Source of the DNA: Flavobacterium fluviatile
GTDB lineage: Bacteria; Bacteroidota; Bacteroidia; Flavobacteriales; Flavobacteriaceae
Length of the DNA: 64,000 nt
Assembly (NCBI RefSeq): GCF_010645065.1
Contig: NZ_JAADZW010000001.1
Location: 62,001-126,000 of the forward strand
Direction: 5' to 3'
The notes under the pieces were generated by a model. That model was given only the letters and a program-made list of their open reading frames with translations, had not been told where the DNA came from and ran no database searches. Below are positions 9,501 through 19,032 of the stretch, in pieces (the stretch's first letter is position 1; every line of letters begins with the position of its first letter). A program made the translations under genes and the position numbers.

Positions 9501-10632
9501 CTTATTGCTTGATGTAAAAGACAAAGGAAGAGGAATTGATAGTGAAGATTTACCGCATATTTTTGAACGTTTTTACCAATCCAAGAAAAAGGAATACATC
9601 TATTATGGTGGCTCTGGAATAGGATTGGCATTCTCTAAACAATTGGTCGAAATGCATTATGGCTATATTAATGCTGAGAGTATTTCAGGTGAAGGAACTA
9701 TAATCCATATTCGATTGCCTATTATTCATCATGAATATTCGGACGATCAGGAGGTAATAGAAAACGAAGTACTGTCTGCTGAAAAATTAGAAAGCAGCAA
9801 TTTTGAATTGGAAAGCATCGACTACAAAAGTTTGCATTTTGACAGCAGTTTTTCAGATGCTAAAATTTTTATTGCTGAGGACAATGCCGATTTAAGAAAC
9901 TACATATCAAACACATTGTCTCAATTTGTAAAGGTGGAGGTTTTTGTAAACGGTCAAGAGTGTTTGAACGCACTAGAAAACGATTGGCCTGATTTGGTGT
10001 TAAGTGATGTATTAATGCCTGAACTTAACGGATTTGATTTGTGTAAAAAAATCAAGTCAGACATTAAAACCAGTCATATACCCGTTATTTTGTTAACGGC
10101 TTGTACTACGATTGAGGATCAAGTAAAAGGGCTCATTGATGGAGCCGATGCTTATATTCAGAAACCGTTTAACATGCAGCATTTAATTTCTTCAATCGAA
10201 TCGATATTGCGCAACCGCAAACAGTTAAGAGAGCGTTTCCAAATTGAATTGCCTTTGAGGTTAACAAATAAAGATAACAGTAATGACAATGCTTTTCTAG
10301 AAAAATTATACAGTTTGATGGCGGATAATCTGGACAATCAAGATTTAGATTTAGATCATTTTGCCAAAGATTTGTATCTGAATCGCACGCACTTTTACCA
10401 AAAAGTAAAAACTTTGACGAATTACACCCCTTTTGAATTACTAAAAGTTTATCGTCTAAAAAAAGCCGCCGAATTTTTGATTGAAAAGAAATTGTCAGTA
10501 AACGAAGTGTATATGATGACAGGGTTTAAAAGTCGTACCCACTTTAGTAAATTGTTTAAGGAAAAATACGAAGTGACTCCTGGGAAGTACGCGGTCGAAA
10601 TAGCCAACAAATATTCAGATAACAACACATAA
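6502..10632 (+). CDS. Hybrid two-component system (HTCS) sensor kinase/AraC-type regulator
   Basis: This 1376-residue one-protein signalling system has a signal peptide (IVQLSAQ). A periplasmic sensor of two-component-regulator propeller repeats follows (YIWIGTYDGLNRYDG, LWIGTDEGISIYN and others, about residues 30-690), then a YYY-type beta-sandwich and a membrane helix near 800-825. The kinase has its histidine in FSNISHEIKTPLTLISGP (His862), followed by an ATPase domain (DKGRGID, GGSGIGLAFSKQLV). The receiver carries Asp1169 (LVLSDVLMPELNG) and an AraC helix-turn-helix ends the protein. HTCS proteins sense oligosaccharides in the periplasm and switch on polysaccharide loci. This one is the likely local activator for the sulfatase and GH genes. 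A short C-run (ACCCCCCA) precedes the start codon. Confidence 0.95.
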   Translation: MFYRALNFVCFFFIVQLSAQTEKLEFSKNISISNGLAHNGVTSIFEDSKGYIWIGTYDGLNRYDGYGFSVFKNSVDKDLLVNNRIRTISEDKKGNLWIGTDEGISIYNYTKEKFTTLFSNSLLKKGGTGPIVRKVIFNESKKLVVCATERKGILLFNDDYSFNHQYVPAMKDRKESISFYDGIAVDENNYLFSTSIGLISFNLVTKRFTGVLGKSIRFSRSLTKLTDTKLLVTLEKGIAIINYKGGENALKLSLSHTNLEQHSFVTCALDRFKNVWLGTAKDGFARIDNSTKLIQQQPYHLVDFNVHPSLLRVSCFAPLKNSCWVGSFNKGVFKFDLNENPFQHYNKSKNLPYGLTSNEVLSVSAIDNNKVYISTIQGGLSLFNTITKSFEKLPFQIATEDLLKVGAVTVDSKKTVWLKITDKGLFKVKFNSNQLEPVFKNDLKKLNNEAVKVIKEAPDGSILVGGSDDLYRLILNANQEITRLERLNDNPFFKTNEISLIRCLYPDPLHKNLLWVGTNADGLYRFDFGKNKTLETAKIDRFTNDKANKKSISSSFVTSIVRLPNQELWLGTERGGICKVINSDKQPEFISFSEKQGLSNNVVKSIIYDGAKSLWITTNIGLNKFNIETHRFQRFSESDGLPFEDFNYGYDLLKNGYMILSGFDGFCYFKPKELPMTEKLPRLELGELKVFNQAINVGDTLNDRVLMEKRLSDLDKLVLKYNENVFSIGVTSLHFSTQNNHFIKYQLLPLNKEWLEIPTDQRNIYFNGLPPGDYVLKVKASNTMNKWTKTKVLHITITPPFWRSTAAIILYYLILLVGGYYIVHFVLRLQALKHNVEIEKLEKNNVKEVNAAKLRFFSNISHEIKTPLTLISGPIESLFERFRNNDEVLGTLKIVQKQSQKIAKLIDQVHDFQKADANQLKMNYTYFSFDLFINELISEYEFMAAAEEKSIRAIKPNQAVYVYADKDKIEKVLNNLITNAFKYTKQNDVIAIEYKVENNDLLLDVKDKGRGIDSEDLPHIFERFYQSKKKEYIYYGGSGIGLAFSKQLVEMHYGYINAESISGEGTIIHIRLPIIHHEYSDDQEVIENEVLSAEKLESSNFELESIDYKSLHFDSSFSDAKIFIAEDNADLRNYISNTLSQFVKVEVFVNGQECLNALENDWPDLVLSDVLMPELNGFDLCKKIKSDIKTSHIPVILLTACTTIEDQVKGLIDGADAYIQKPFNMQHLISSIESILRNRKQLRERFQIELPLRLTNKDNSNDNAFLEKLYSLMADNLDNQDLDLDHFAKDLYLNRTHFYQKVKTLTNYTPFELLKVYRLKKAAEFLIEKKLSVNEVYMMTGFKSRTHFSKLFKEKYEVTPGKYAVEIANKYSDNNT

Positions 10633-10649
10633 AACTCTTAATAGTTTTA
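10630..10649 (+). terminator. Weak hairpin overlapping the HTCS stop codon
   Basis: TAAAACT (10630-10636) pairs perfectly with AGTTTTA (10643-10649) around a six-base loop, but no long T-run follows. It may be a weak terminator or RNA-end stabiliser. Confidence 0.3.
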
Positions 10650-11084
10650 GTCTAATTGGATAAAATAAGATGATTTAAAGGTAATTATTGGCAATGTAAT
10701 CTACTGATAAAGGAGTTTCTTTGAAACTGTTTCTATACACCGTTTATAAATGAAATTTATTGTTAAATAAATTTTGATCGTAAATGTTGTTTTTTGAAAA
10801 TTAGGTCAATTGCAATTAAACAACTTGTCTTTTCGAGAACAAAACAACACTAGAATTCTTTGCGCTTAAAAGCATGAATTTTTTTGTGAATTAAAATGTT
10901 TAGTTAAAAACTAATTCGACAAAAACGTATACTATACTTCAATAGTTTTTGTTGAATGATATCTAGAATAGAAAAAACATTTATGTCTAGATATTTACGC
11001 ATAGATACTTTTCAAATACGGGAACAGACAAGCTTATTGGTTAAAATTTTAAAATTTGTATTACTGAACTATTAACTGTAGTAT
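10633..11084. other. Intergenic promoter region before the sulfatase-esterase-GH2 run
   Basis: No coding sequence was seen. It contains the weak hairpin at its left edge and a 9-bp inverted repeat at 10959-10994. No exact TAnnTTTG element is present close to the gene. Confidence 0.55.
10959..10994. promoter_or_regulatory. Inverted repeat ATATCTAGA / TCTAGATAT, putative operator
   Basis: A perfect 9-bp inverted repeat has half-sites at 10959-10967 and 10986-10994, separated by 18 bases. It lies about 90 bases before the first gene of the 11-19 kb operon. The binding protein is unknown. As RNA it could also form a hairpin, but there is no T-run. Confidence 0.4.
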
Positions 11085-12719
11085 TTGAAAATGAAAAAAA
11101 TATTTTTAATTGCCCTTAGCTTATTTATAACTTTCTGTCAACTCACAAAAGCGCAACATAAAGTCAATAAAAAACCTAATATCTTATTTGCTGTGGCAGA
11201 TGATGCGGGTTGGAAGCACTTTGGAGCTTATGGATGCAAATGGGTAAAAACACCTGCTTTTGACAAAGTTGCTAAAAACGGAATTTTATTCAATAACGCT
11301 TATACACCGAATGGTAAATGTGCTCCCTCACGTGCATGCATTATTACAGGAAGAAACAGTTGGCAATTGGAAGAAGCGGCCAATCATTCACCAAGTTTTC
11401 CTGCAAAGTTTAAAACCTATGCTGAAGCTTTATCTGAAAATGGTTTTTTTGTTGGTTTCACAGGAAAAGGTTGGGGACCTGGAGATCCAGGAAAAATAGA
11501 TGGTAAAGAAAGGGAACTAACAGGAACCGAATTTGATGAATTCAAATTGACGCCACCTACTAAACAAATTTCAAACGTTGATTATACTAAGAATTTTGAA
11601 GCATTCTTAAAAGCCAGACCTAAAGGACAGCCTTTTTGTTTTTGGTACGGAAGTAAAGAGCCACATCGCGCGTATGAATTTATGTCAGGGGCAAAATTAG
11701 GAGGAATGGATATTAATTCTATTGATGAAGTACCTAGTTTTTGGCCAGATAATAAAGTAGTGCGCAATGACATGCTCGATTATGCCTTTGAAATCGAATA
11801 TTTTGACAAACATTTGCAGGGAATTCTAAAATTATTAGAAGAAAGCGGCGAATTAGACAATACTATCGTAGTTGTTACATCTGATAACGGAATGCCTTTT
11901 CCTCGTGTTAAAGGACAGGTTTACGAATATTCTAATCACTCGCCTTTAGCTATTATGTGGCCAAACGGAATCAAAAATCCAGGAAGAGTAGTAGAGGATA
12001 TGGTGAGTTTTATTGATTTTGTTCCTACTTATTTAGAAGTAGCGGGTATTTCAGAAAAACAATCGGGAATGGAAAAATTAACGGGGAAGAGTTTAACAGA
12101 TATTTTTTATTCTGAACAATCAGGAGTTGTCAATAAAAAGCGCAATTTCCAAATGGTCGGAAAAGAGCGTCATGATGTAGGTCGTCCTAATGATGAAGGC
12201 TATCCAGTGAGAGGAATCATCCAAGACGGTTTTTTATACCTGCATAATTTTAAGCCAGACCGTTGGCCAGTAGGGAATCCAGAATTAGGATACTTAAACT
12301 GTGATTATAGCCCAACAAAAACCGAGGTATTGAACTCTCGAAGAAAAGAAGGCATCATGAAATATTGGGAGCTAAATTTTGGTAAAAGAGGGGATTACGA
12401 ATTGTACGATATTAAGAAAGATCCTTTTTGTGTCCACAATTTAGCGGGTGATGAAAAGTATTCCAAGTTAATGGCAAGCATGAATAAAGCGATGACCAAA
12501 CAGTTAATAAAAGAGCAAGATCCAAGGATTTTAGGAAATGGAGATATTTTTGATAAGTACTTATATTCTGGTGAGGGTGTACAAAATCTATACAATAATT
12601 ATAGCAATGGAAAACCCTATAAAAAAGGAAGAATCAATACAGAAGATATTGATTTGGATGTAATGGATAAAAAAGAGCCAGTTAATGAAGTAAATCTTAA
12701 ACAAAAAATGAAGCAATGA
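11085..12719 (+). CDS. Formylglycine sulfatase (S1 family), secreted
   Basis: This 544-residue sulfatase has a signal peptide ([11 protein letters not shown]) and the S1 motifs [30 protein letters not shown] (Cys79 is the formylglycine site), [17 protein letters not shown] and [10 protein letters not shown]. The C-terminal subdomain is long and carries [19 protein letters not shown], a standard sulfatase tail. It should act in the periplasm on a sulfated sugar. The subfamily and preferred sulfate position cannot be decided here. It opens a run of co-oriented genes. Its stop overlaps the next start by four bases (ATGA), so it is translationally coupled to the esterase. An alternative start is Met3 at 11091, which fits the signal peptide equally well. 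Confidence 0.88.
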   Translation: MKMKKIFLIALSLFITFCQLTKAQHKVNKKPNILFAVADDAGWKHFGAYGCKWVKTPAFDKVAKNGILFNNAYTPNGKCAPSRACIITGRNSWQLEEAANHSPSFPAKFKTYAEALSENGFFVGFTGKGWGPGDPGKIDGKERELTGTEFDEFKLTPPTKQISNVDYTKNFEAFLKARPKGQPFCFWYGSKEPHRAYEFMSGAKLGGMDINSIDEVPSFWPDNKVVRNDMLDYAFEIEYFDKHLQGILKLLEESGELDNTIVVVTSDNGMPFPRVKGQVYEYSNHSPLAIMWPNGIKNPGRVVEDMVSFIDFVPTYLEVAGISEKQSGMEKLTGKSLTDIFYSEQSGVVNKKRNFQMVGKERHDVGRPNDEGYPVRGIIQDGFLYLHNFKPDRWPVGNPELGYLNCDYSPTKTEVLNSRRKEGIMKYWELNFGKRGDYELYDIKKDPFCVHNLAGDEKYSKLMASMNKAMTKQLIKEQDPRILGNGDIFDKYLYSGEGVQNLYNNYSNGKPYKKGRINTEDIDLDVMDKKEPVNEVNLKQKMKQ

Positions 12720-13603
12720 AAAGTATAGTTATCGCAATACTATGTGTTTTGAGTTTTGGAACCATGTCATCTCAAAATAAAGAATTCGTCGTTCAGGTAG
12801 TTCTTTTAGCAGGACAATCAAATATGGCGGGAGCAGGGAATTACACTGCTTTAGACCAATCTGTAAAAGATAGAGTGACCAAAGTTCAAGACAGGGTTTT
12901 AGTAAGCAATTCAGGTAGAACACCGAAGCCTTTGTCTTTTTATTTGGCAAAAGGACATAAAGAAAAATATGGTTTTGAAGAAGCTTTTGGACCTGAATTA
13001 ATGGTTGGAGTTGTATTGGCAGAGAAAAATCCAAATGCACATTATTTGCTTATCAAAACAGCGCAAGGAGGAACGGCTCTATACGGAGCATGGAATCCAG
13101 AATGGACGGCTGAAAAAGCAATTGAAGTAGAAGCGGAAGGTTTTAAAAGAGATTTGAAATTGTATTCTAATTTTGTCAATGACATCAAAGAAAATTTAAA
13201 AAATCTGGATGCTCAAGGCAAAAAATATAAAATCATCGGAATGGCGTGGATGCAAGGGGAAAACGATGCTGCCAAAGAAGTTTCGGCTTTGAGTTATGAA
13301 GCTAATTTGACCAAATTGATAAACGGAATACGCACTGAGTTCAAGGTGAACGAAATGCCTTTTGTATTGGGACAAATTAATTCCCACTACGGCAAATTTC
13401 CTGCTGGACCTGAAACGGTTCGTACCGCTCAGGAACATATTACCCATGTATTGAAAAATGTGGCCGTTATAAAAACCACTGCTAATGAGCCGTATGACGA
13501 TTTCCCCAAACATTCGGATAAGGTACATTATAACGAAATGGGGCAATACCGCCTAGGAACAGCATTTGGAGAAAAATTACTTCAAATGCAAAACAAAAAA
13601 TAA
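12716..13603 (+). CDS. SASA/GQSNM-family carbohydrate esterase
   Basis: This 295-residue secreted protein (signal [20 protein letters not shown]) has the SGNH-type esterase signature. The nucleophile Ser35 lies in [12 protein letters not shown], an oxyanion-hole segment follows in [19 protein letters not shown] is a block III-type motif, and the Asp268/His271 pair is in [15 protein letters not shown]. The family (sialate O-acetylesterase-like, DUF303) contains acetylesterases acting on decorated polysaccharides, so it probably removes acetyl groups from algal galactan side positions. It overlaps the upstream sulfatase by four bases and is followed after 26 bases by another sulfatase. A degenerate paralogue lies at the window start (3-662), suggesting an old duplication of a sulfatase-esterase module. 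Confidence 0.82.
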   Translation: MKSIVIAILCVLSFGTMSSQNKEFVVQVVLLAGQSNMAGAGNYTALDQSVKDRVTKVQDRVLVSNSGRTPKPLSFYLAKGHKEKYGFEEAFGPELMVGVVLAEKNPNAHYLLIKTAQGGTALYGAWNPEWTAEKAIEVEAEGFKRDLKLYSNFVNDIKENLKNLDAQGKKYKIIGMAWMQGENDAAKEVSALSYEANLTKLINGIRTEFKVNEMPFVLGQINSHYGKFPAGPETVRTAQEHITHVLKNVAVIKTTANEPYDDFPKHSDKVHYNEMGQYRLGTAFGEKLLQMQNKK

Positions 13604-13629
13604 CTATAATTTTTTTTTAATTGATAAAA

Positions 13630-14988
13630 ATGAAAAAATCAGTAATTACTATAGTGCTTTTAATGGTGCTACACTTTAGTTTTGGACAACAAAAAAAACC
13701 GAATGTTATTCTATTCTTTGTAGATGATTTAGGATGGGCTGATGTGGGCTATCGCAACCCGAAATTCCATACGCCTAATATCGATCAATTGCGTCAAGAC
13801 GGAATGGATTTTAATCGGGCTTATGTGGCTACACCTACTTGTAGTCCCAGTAGAGCTTCGATTTTGACAGGAATGGAACCTGTTCGTTTTCAAATGGTGC
13901 GTCATATTGATGATCGTGAAGGAGCTGATTTTGATGACAAAGGAAATTCGATCAACGATTTTAGCTTGTGGCCTACTGATCCCGTACAAATGCCATCGAT
14001 TAATATGTTGCCGCTTAAAGAAGTGACTTATGCAGAGCGTTTGAAAGAATTAGGGTATTATAACTTTTTCTTAGGAAAATGGCATTTGGGTGACGCACGA
14101 TATTATCCAACAAAACAAGGATTTGACGAAGAATATGGTGTTTGTAATTATGGACATCCAAAAGGGTATTATCCTCCATTTTTCAAAGATGTAAACCCGT
14201 TGGCTAGTTTTGATAACACAGATATATATTTAGAAACCGTTTTGGCTGATAAAGCATTGGATTTTATTTCGAATTATGAAAACGAAAAACCATTTATGCT
14301 TTCTTATTTTCATTATGATGTACATGGGCCACAAATAGGAAGAAAGGACTGGGTAGAACAATATAAAAAAGAAGGATTAAAAGGGAAGGATGCCGAATAT
14401 GCTGCGATGATTTCGGCTGTGGACGAATCTGTGGGTCGCGTTAGGAAAGCATTAATCGAAAAAGGAATTGCAGATAATACGGTAATTATATTTACTTCTG
14501 ACCAAGGTGGTTTTTTCAGCAACGCCCCATTGAGTGGTGGTAAAACGAGTGGCAATACCTTAGGTGAAGGAGGAGCAAGAGTACCGTTTTTATTATATTA
14601 TCCAGGGGTGACTAAAGCGAATACGGTTTCGGATATTCCAATTCAAACTACAGATGTTTTTCCGACATTAATCGACATTGCTTCAGGAAAAGGATGCAAT
14701 GACAAACAAGTAAACGGTAAAAGTTTGATGCCTATTGTAAACGGTAAAAAGTTTAAAGATAGAAGTTTGTATTTCTTCCGTAGCTATGAAGATCAGTATG
14801 CCGCTATTATGAATGGCGATTGGAAATTAATCAAATACCATAGCGGGAAATTTCAATTGTTTAATATCAAAAACGATATTTCTGAGAAAAATGATTTAAT
14901 AAATACGGAATTGAAAATGGCCGAAAAATTAAAAAAAGATTTGGCTAAATGGGAGAAAGAAGCTGTTCCAAATTATAAAAAAGCGTAA
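13630..14988 (+). CDS. Formylglycine sulfatase (S1 family), secreted
   Basis: The ATG at 13630 is preferred over a TTG nine bases upstream because it gives a clean signal peptide (MKKSVITIVLLMVLHFSFGQ). The core has NVILFFVDDLGWADVGYRNP, CSPSRASILTG (Cys71 counted from 13630), FFLGKWHLGD, SYFHYDVHGP, IFTSDQGGFFSNAPLSGGK and GGARVPFLLYYPG. The family hydrolyses sulfate esters through formylglycine and Ca2+. It sits between the esterase and the interrupted sulfatase at close spacing, so it should be part of the same transcript. Resemblance is closest to the broad arylsulfatase-A-like group. The specific substrate is not readable, but the surroundings point to a galactan. Confidence 0.88.
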   Translation: MKKSVITIVLLMVLHFSFGQQKKPNVILFFVDDLGWADVGYRNPKFHTPNIDQLRQDGMDFNRAYVATPTCSPSRASILTGMEPVRFQMVRHIDDREGADFDDKGNSINDFSLWPTDPVQMPSINMLPLKEVTYAERLKELGYYNFFLGKWHLGDARYYPTKQGFDEEYGVCNYGHPKGYYPPFFKDVNPLASFDNTDIYLETVLADKALDFISNYENEKPFMLSYFHYDVHGPQIGRKDWVEQYKKEGLKGKDAEYAAMISAVDESVGRVRKALIEKGIADNTVIIFTSDQGGFFSNAPLSGGKTSGNTLGEGGARVPFLLYYPGVTKANTVSDIPIQTTDVFPTLIDIASGKGCNDKQVNGKSLMPIVNGKKFKDRSLYFFRSYEDQYAAIMNGDWKLIKYHSGKFQLFNIKNDISEKNDLINTELKMAEKLKKDLAKWEKEAVPNYKKA

Positions 14989-15000
14989 TACAGAAATAGG

Positions 15001-16528
15001 ATGAATTTTAAAAAAAATACTACCACTGGCATTTGCTTCACTAATGAGCTTTTCAGCCATGGCACAAAAAGAACTCAAACAACCTAATATCATTTGGCTG
15101 ATGGCCGAAGATATGAGTTTGGACTTAGAATGCTACGGAATGCAAGCTGTAAAGACACCCAATCTTAATAAAATGGCTGCCGAAGGGGTTCGTTATGATA
15201 ATTGTTTTGTAACGAATTCTATTTGTTCGCCTAGTCGTTCTGCGATGATGGTGGGGACACACCAAGTCAAAATCAATGCGCACAACCATCGCTCGAATCG
15301 CGATGTGCCGTTGGATTCTCATTTCAAACCCTTTACTGCTTTGTTAAGAGAAGCGGGATATACAACTGTTTTAGGAAATCATGCCGTAATGGGATTGGGT
15401 CGTAAAACAGATATGAACTTCAAATCTGAAAATCTAGGCCCTTGGGATGGTAAAACACAATTTGGATTATTTGACAAATACGATCATTTTGAAAATGACG
15501 GAAAGCCTTTTTTTGCTCAAATTCAGTTGCTGGCTAGCCATCGTGGTGATTGGTAGGATGAGGTAAGAAGCAAATCAAAACACCCTGTTGACCCTAATAA
15601 AGTCAAATTACCATCGTATTTGGCTGATGATCCTGTTATCCGTTTGGACTGGGCGAAATATTTAGACCAAATCGAATTTTTGGATAACGAGGTGGGAATC
15701 ATTTTCAAAGAGCTAGAAGAAAAAGGCTTGGCTGATAATACCATCGTAATTTTTATTGGCGATAACGGAAGATGCAACATCAGAGGAAAAGGCTATCTCG
15801 CCGATTCAGGTTTGCGAATTCCTTTTATTGTTCATTATCCGCAAAAGTACAATGGCCCTCATGTGAATAAAGAAATCGTTTCGGCGGTAGATATTACTGC
15901 CACTATTTTGGATTGGGCAGGGGTCAAAGTGCCTTCGTATATGACAGGGAAATCGATTTTAGACAAAAATTATAAAAACGATTATGTATATGCAACACGC
16001 GATTTGTGGGATGAAATTGAGGAAAAATCAAGAGCCATAACCTCTGATAAATGGAAATACATTCGCAATGACAAACCTGAAATGCCTTATGATGCACATC
16101 AAGCTTATTTAGAGTTTTATCGTCCTGCAGTACACATCATGCGCAAATTGAATGAAGAAGGAAAGCTGAATGAAGCTCAGAAACCATTTTTTGCAAAAAC
16201 AAAACCTGTTGAGGAATTGTATGATTTAGAAAAAGACCCAGAGGAATTACACAACCTCGCTTTCGATAAAAAATATGCAAAAGTTTTAACAGACTTGCGT
16301 AAAAAAACGCTTTGGTATGACAAAGAAATGAAACCAGTGAGCAATGTTTATCATCCTGAGGATGCCGATGCGGTAGCCGTGTTGGATTGGGTAAAAAAAG
16401 AAAAACCTGAGCTATACCAACAAATGCTTGCTGGCGTTGAAATAGGTTTTAAAAAATTAGCCAATCAATACAAGGCAGCACACAAAAAATCGAATAACAC
16501 AAAACAAACTAAAAAGAACGATGAATAA
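15001..16528 (+). pseudogene. Interrupted S1 sulfatase (frameshift in the signal peptide, internal TAG)
   Basis: The body (PNIIWLMAEDMSLDLECYG, CSPSRSAMMVGTH, IGDNGRCNIRGKGYLADSG, EELYDLEKDPEELHNLAF) is a normal sulfatase and remains in one frame from 15044 to 16528, except for a TAG at 15554-15556 (ASHRGDW*DEVRSKSK). The true start is probably ATG 15001. Removing one A from the eight-A run at 15010-15017 would restore a signal peptide reading MNFKKILPLAFASLMSFSAMA. The gene thus carries a +1 homopolymer shift and one amber codon. It may be a recent pseudogene or contain sequencing errors. The 3' end overlaps the GH2 start by eight bases, so translation through it could matter for the downstream gene. 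Confidence 0.8.
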
Positions 16529-18875
16529 TTCCTTTTTGAAGAAAGCCCAGAGGTGTATTGTATGGAGTTTTATAGCAATTTCTTCGGTTGTAACGGCTCA
16601 AGAAACGAGTGTAAAACTTGATTTTAATAAAGATTGGAAATTTACAAAAGTCAACGAAACCACTACTGCGGATACTGATTTGATACAGCCAAACTATAAT
16701 GATGCGAATTGGGAAAAAGTAAGTTTACCACATACCGCGAACATCGAACCTTTGATTGTGAATAATCAATGGCAGGGCGTATGTTGGTACCGAAAAACAT
16801 TCAAAGTCGATGCTTCCGAAAAAGACAAAAAAGTTTTTTTAGAGTTTGAAGGCGCTATGAATATAGCTAAAGTGTGGATTAATGGCGTAGAAGTTGCCCA
16901 TCAACAAGGAGGATATTTGCCTATTTTAATTGATGCTTCAAAGTTTGTAAAATTTGGAGAAACCAATACCATTGCTGTAAAATTAGACAATACAGACAAT
17001 CCTGTAACAGGACCAAAACCACTTAAAATTTTAGATTTTAATATGTATGGCGGTTTGTATCGAAATGCTTGGATGACTTACAAAGAAAAGGTATATATTT
17101 CGCACCCTTTATTGGCTAATAAAATTGCAGGAGGTGGTATTTTTGTGAGTTTTTCAAAAGTTTCAAAAGAATCTTCAGATGTGGCCATTAAAACACATTT
17201 ACTAAACGAAACAAATGAAAATCAAAAAGTAGATTTGGTTCAAACGGTATTTTTCAAAGGAAAGAAAATTGAAGAAACGACATCTCAAAGTACTATTGTT
17301 TCAAAAGGAGAGGTGGAATTGAAAGCTGCTATTACAGTTCGTAATCCAAATTTATGGTCAACTGAAAGTCCAAATTTATACCAGTTAGAGACTAAAGTTT
17401 TGGTAAATGGTCAATTAAAAGATAAAGAGACTACCAATTTCGGAATTCGTTCGTTAGAATTTAGAGGAACTGATTTGTATGTGAACGGTGTAAAAACCTT
17501 TTTACGTGGTGTCAATCGCCATCAAGAATATCCGTTTATTGGGTATGCCCTTTCAGACAATGCACAATACCGTGATGCTAAAAAGATAAAAGACGCAGGA
17601 TTCAATTGCATCCGTTTGTCACATTATCCGCAATCGCCAGCATTCTTAAAGGCTTGTGACGAATTAGGATTATTTGTGGTAGATGCTATTTTAGGTTGGC
17701 AATATTATGCGGAAAATGAGGCTTTCAAGAATTTTTGTTATGAGTCGGCTGCCAATTTAATTCGTCGTGACCGTAATCATCCGTCTGTAGTTTCTTGGGA
17801 AGTTTCACTGAATGAAACCAAGATGCCGATTCCTTTTATGGAAGAATTGAACCGAAGAGTACATGAGGAATATCCAGGAAGTCAGGCTTTTTCTTGTGGA
17901 TGGATGCCTGAGGTATATGATATTTTCTTTCAAGCCAGACAACACCGAATCCTTCATCCAAATGAAAACAAGGGAATCAAACCTTATTTTGTTTCTGAAT
18001 ATGGAGATTGGGAATATTATTCAAGCAATGCAGGTTTGAACCAAGACAAAATGCCAAAAGGCATGCGATTGGAAAAAAGCAGCCGTCATTACCGAAAAGA
18101 AGGCGAAGCAGCTTTATTGAAACAAGCCTACAATTTGCAGGAATCTCACAATGATAATTTAAATACAACTGCCTTTGGTGATGGGTATTGGGTAATGTAT
18201 GATTACAACCGCGGCTATCACGATGATATTGAAACATCTGGGATTATGGATATTTTCCGTTTGCCAAAATTTGGTTTTAATTTTTACGAAAGTCAAAAAA
18301 GTCCATCTGAAGCAGTAGTTCTTAAAATCGCAAGTTATTGGAATGCTACCTCTGATTTGAATGTCAAAGTTTTCAGCAATTGTGATGAAGTAGCGTTGTT
18401 TTTAAACGGAAAAAGTATTGGGAAACAAAAACCAGATAACGATAAAAATACCACCAATTTATCACATCCACCTTTTACATTTAAGGTGAATCAATTTGAA
18501 GCTGGGGAATTGAAAGCAGTTGGTTTCATTAATGGAAAACAAGTCGAAACCACAACGGTAAAAACTCCAGAAGCTGCTGAAAAATTCAAAATTTGGATTG
18601 ATGAAAGTGGCAAAAAAGCGCAAGCAGGAGTCAATGATGTTGTTTTTGTGTATATCGCAGCAGTGGATAAAAATGGTACCATAGTCCCAGATTTTAATGA
18701 AAAAATAGACTTTTCAATCCATGGAGATGTTAAACTAATGAACGTAGGTGATGTGAATGCCGAAGCAGGAATTGCAACTGCGGTAGTGCAAATAGGAGAT
18801 AAAAACAGTAAAATTTCATTCTCGGCGACAACTAAAGAGTTGAGTGGAAAATTGGGAGTTGTACCTCATAAGTAA
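16521..18875 (+). CDS. GH2 beta-galactosidase-type glycoside hydrolase, secreted
   Basis: This 784-residue GH2 enzyme has a signal peptide (SFIAISSVVTAQ), a sugar-binding jelly roll (LDFNKDWKFTKV, CWYRKTFKVD, VWINGVEVAHQQGGYLP), an immunoglobulin-like domain, the TIM barrel (FLRGVNRHQEYPFIGYALSD, IRLSHYPQSPAFLKACDELGLF) and C-terminal DUF4982/Ig-like domains (KVFSNCDEVALFLNGKSIG). The likely acid/base is Glu432 in SWEVSLNE, where the family usually has W-x-x-x-NE. The nucleophile is probably Glu493 in FVSEYGDW. It should release beta-linked galactose from galactan oligosaccharides in the periplasm. The start overlaps the preceding interrupted sulfatase by eight bases, so the two belong to one operon. 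A strong terminator follows. Confidence 0.9.
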   Translation: MNNSFLKKAQRCIVWSFIAISSVVTAQETSVKLDFNKDWKFTKVNETTTADTDLIQPNYNDANWEKVSLPHTANIEPLIVNNQWQGVCWYRKTFKVDASEKDKKVFLEFEGAMNIAKVWINGVEVAHQQGGYLPILIDASKFVKFGETNTIAVKLDNTDNPVTGPKPLKILDFNMYGGLYRNAWMTYKEKVYISHPLLANKIAGGGIFVSFSKVSKESSDVAIKTHLLNETNENQKVDLVQTVFFKGKKIEETTSQSTIVSKGEVELKAAITVRNPNLWSTESPNLYQLETKVLVNGQLKDKETTNFGIRSLEFRGTDLYVNGVKTFLRGVNRHQEYPFIGYALSDNAQYRDAKKIKDAGFNCIRLSHYPQSPAFLKACDELGLFVVDAILGWQYYAENEAFKNFCYESAANLIRRDRNHPSVVSWEVSLNETKMPIPFMEELNRRVHEEYPGSQAFSCGWMPEVYDIFFQARQHRILHPNENKGIKPYFVSEYGDWEYYSSNAGLNQDKMPKGMRLEKSSRHYRKEGEAALLKQAYNLQESHNDNLNTTAFGDGYWVMYDYNRGYHDDIETSGIMDIFRLPKFGFNFYESQKSPSEAVVLKIASYWNATSDLNVKVFSNCDEVALFLNGKSIGKQKPDNDKNTTNLSHPPFTFKVNQFEAGELKAVGFINGKQVETTTVKTPEAAEKFKIWIDESGKKAQAGVNDVVFVYIAAVDKNGTIVPDFNEKIDFSIHGDVKLMNVGDVNAEAGIATAVVQIGDKNSKISFSATTKELSGKLGVVPHK

Positions 18876-18935
18876 GTTGGTTAATTATTTAAATTCAACA
18901 CTACAGTTGTAGTTAAGAAAAAGTTTAAAAAAGTG

Positions 18936-18972
18936 GATAAAAGAGGTTTCTTTCTCTTTTATCGACTTTTTT
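18936..18972 (+). terminator. Rho-independent terminator after GH2
   Basis: GATAAAAGAG (18936-18945) pairs perfectly with CTCTTTTATC (18954-18963) around an eight-base loop, followed by GAC and eight T. Confidence 0.9.
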
Positions 18973-19032
18973 TTATTAAAAACAACTTTATTACTGTGAT
19001 TTTGTTGTGGTCAGTTATTTCACCTTATAAAA

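Noticed and set aside
13196..13546. 116-residue minus-strand open frame inside the esterase gene
   Set aside because: It lies fully within the esterase, which has intact catalytic motifs. The reverse frame has no family features.
2177..15556. Stop-codon recoding (TAG read as Trp or pyrrolysine)
   Set aside because: Both genes also carry frameshifts and the other 30 or so genes end normally at all three stops. Decay or sequence error explains it better.
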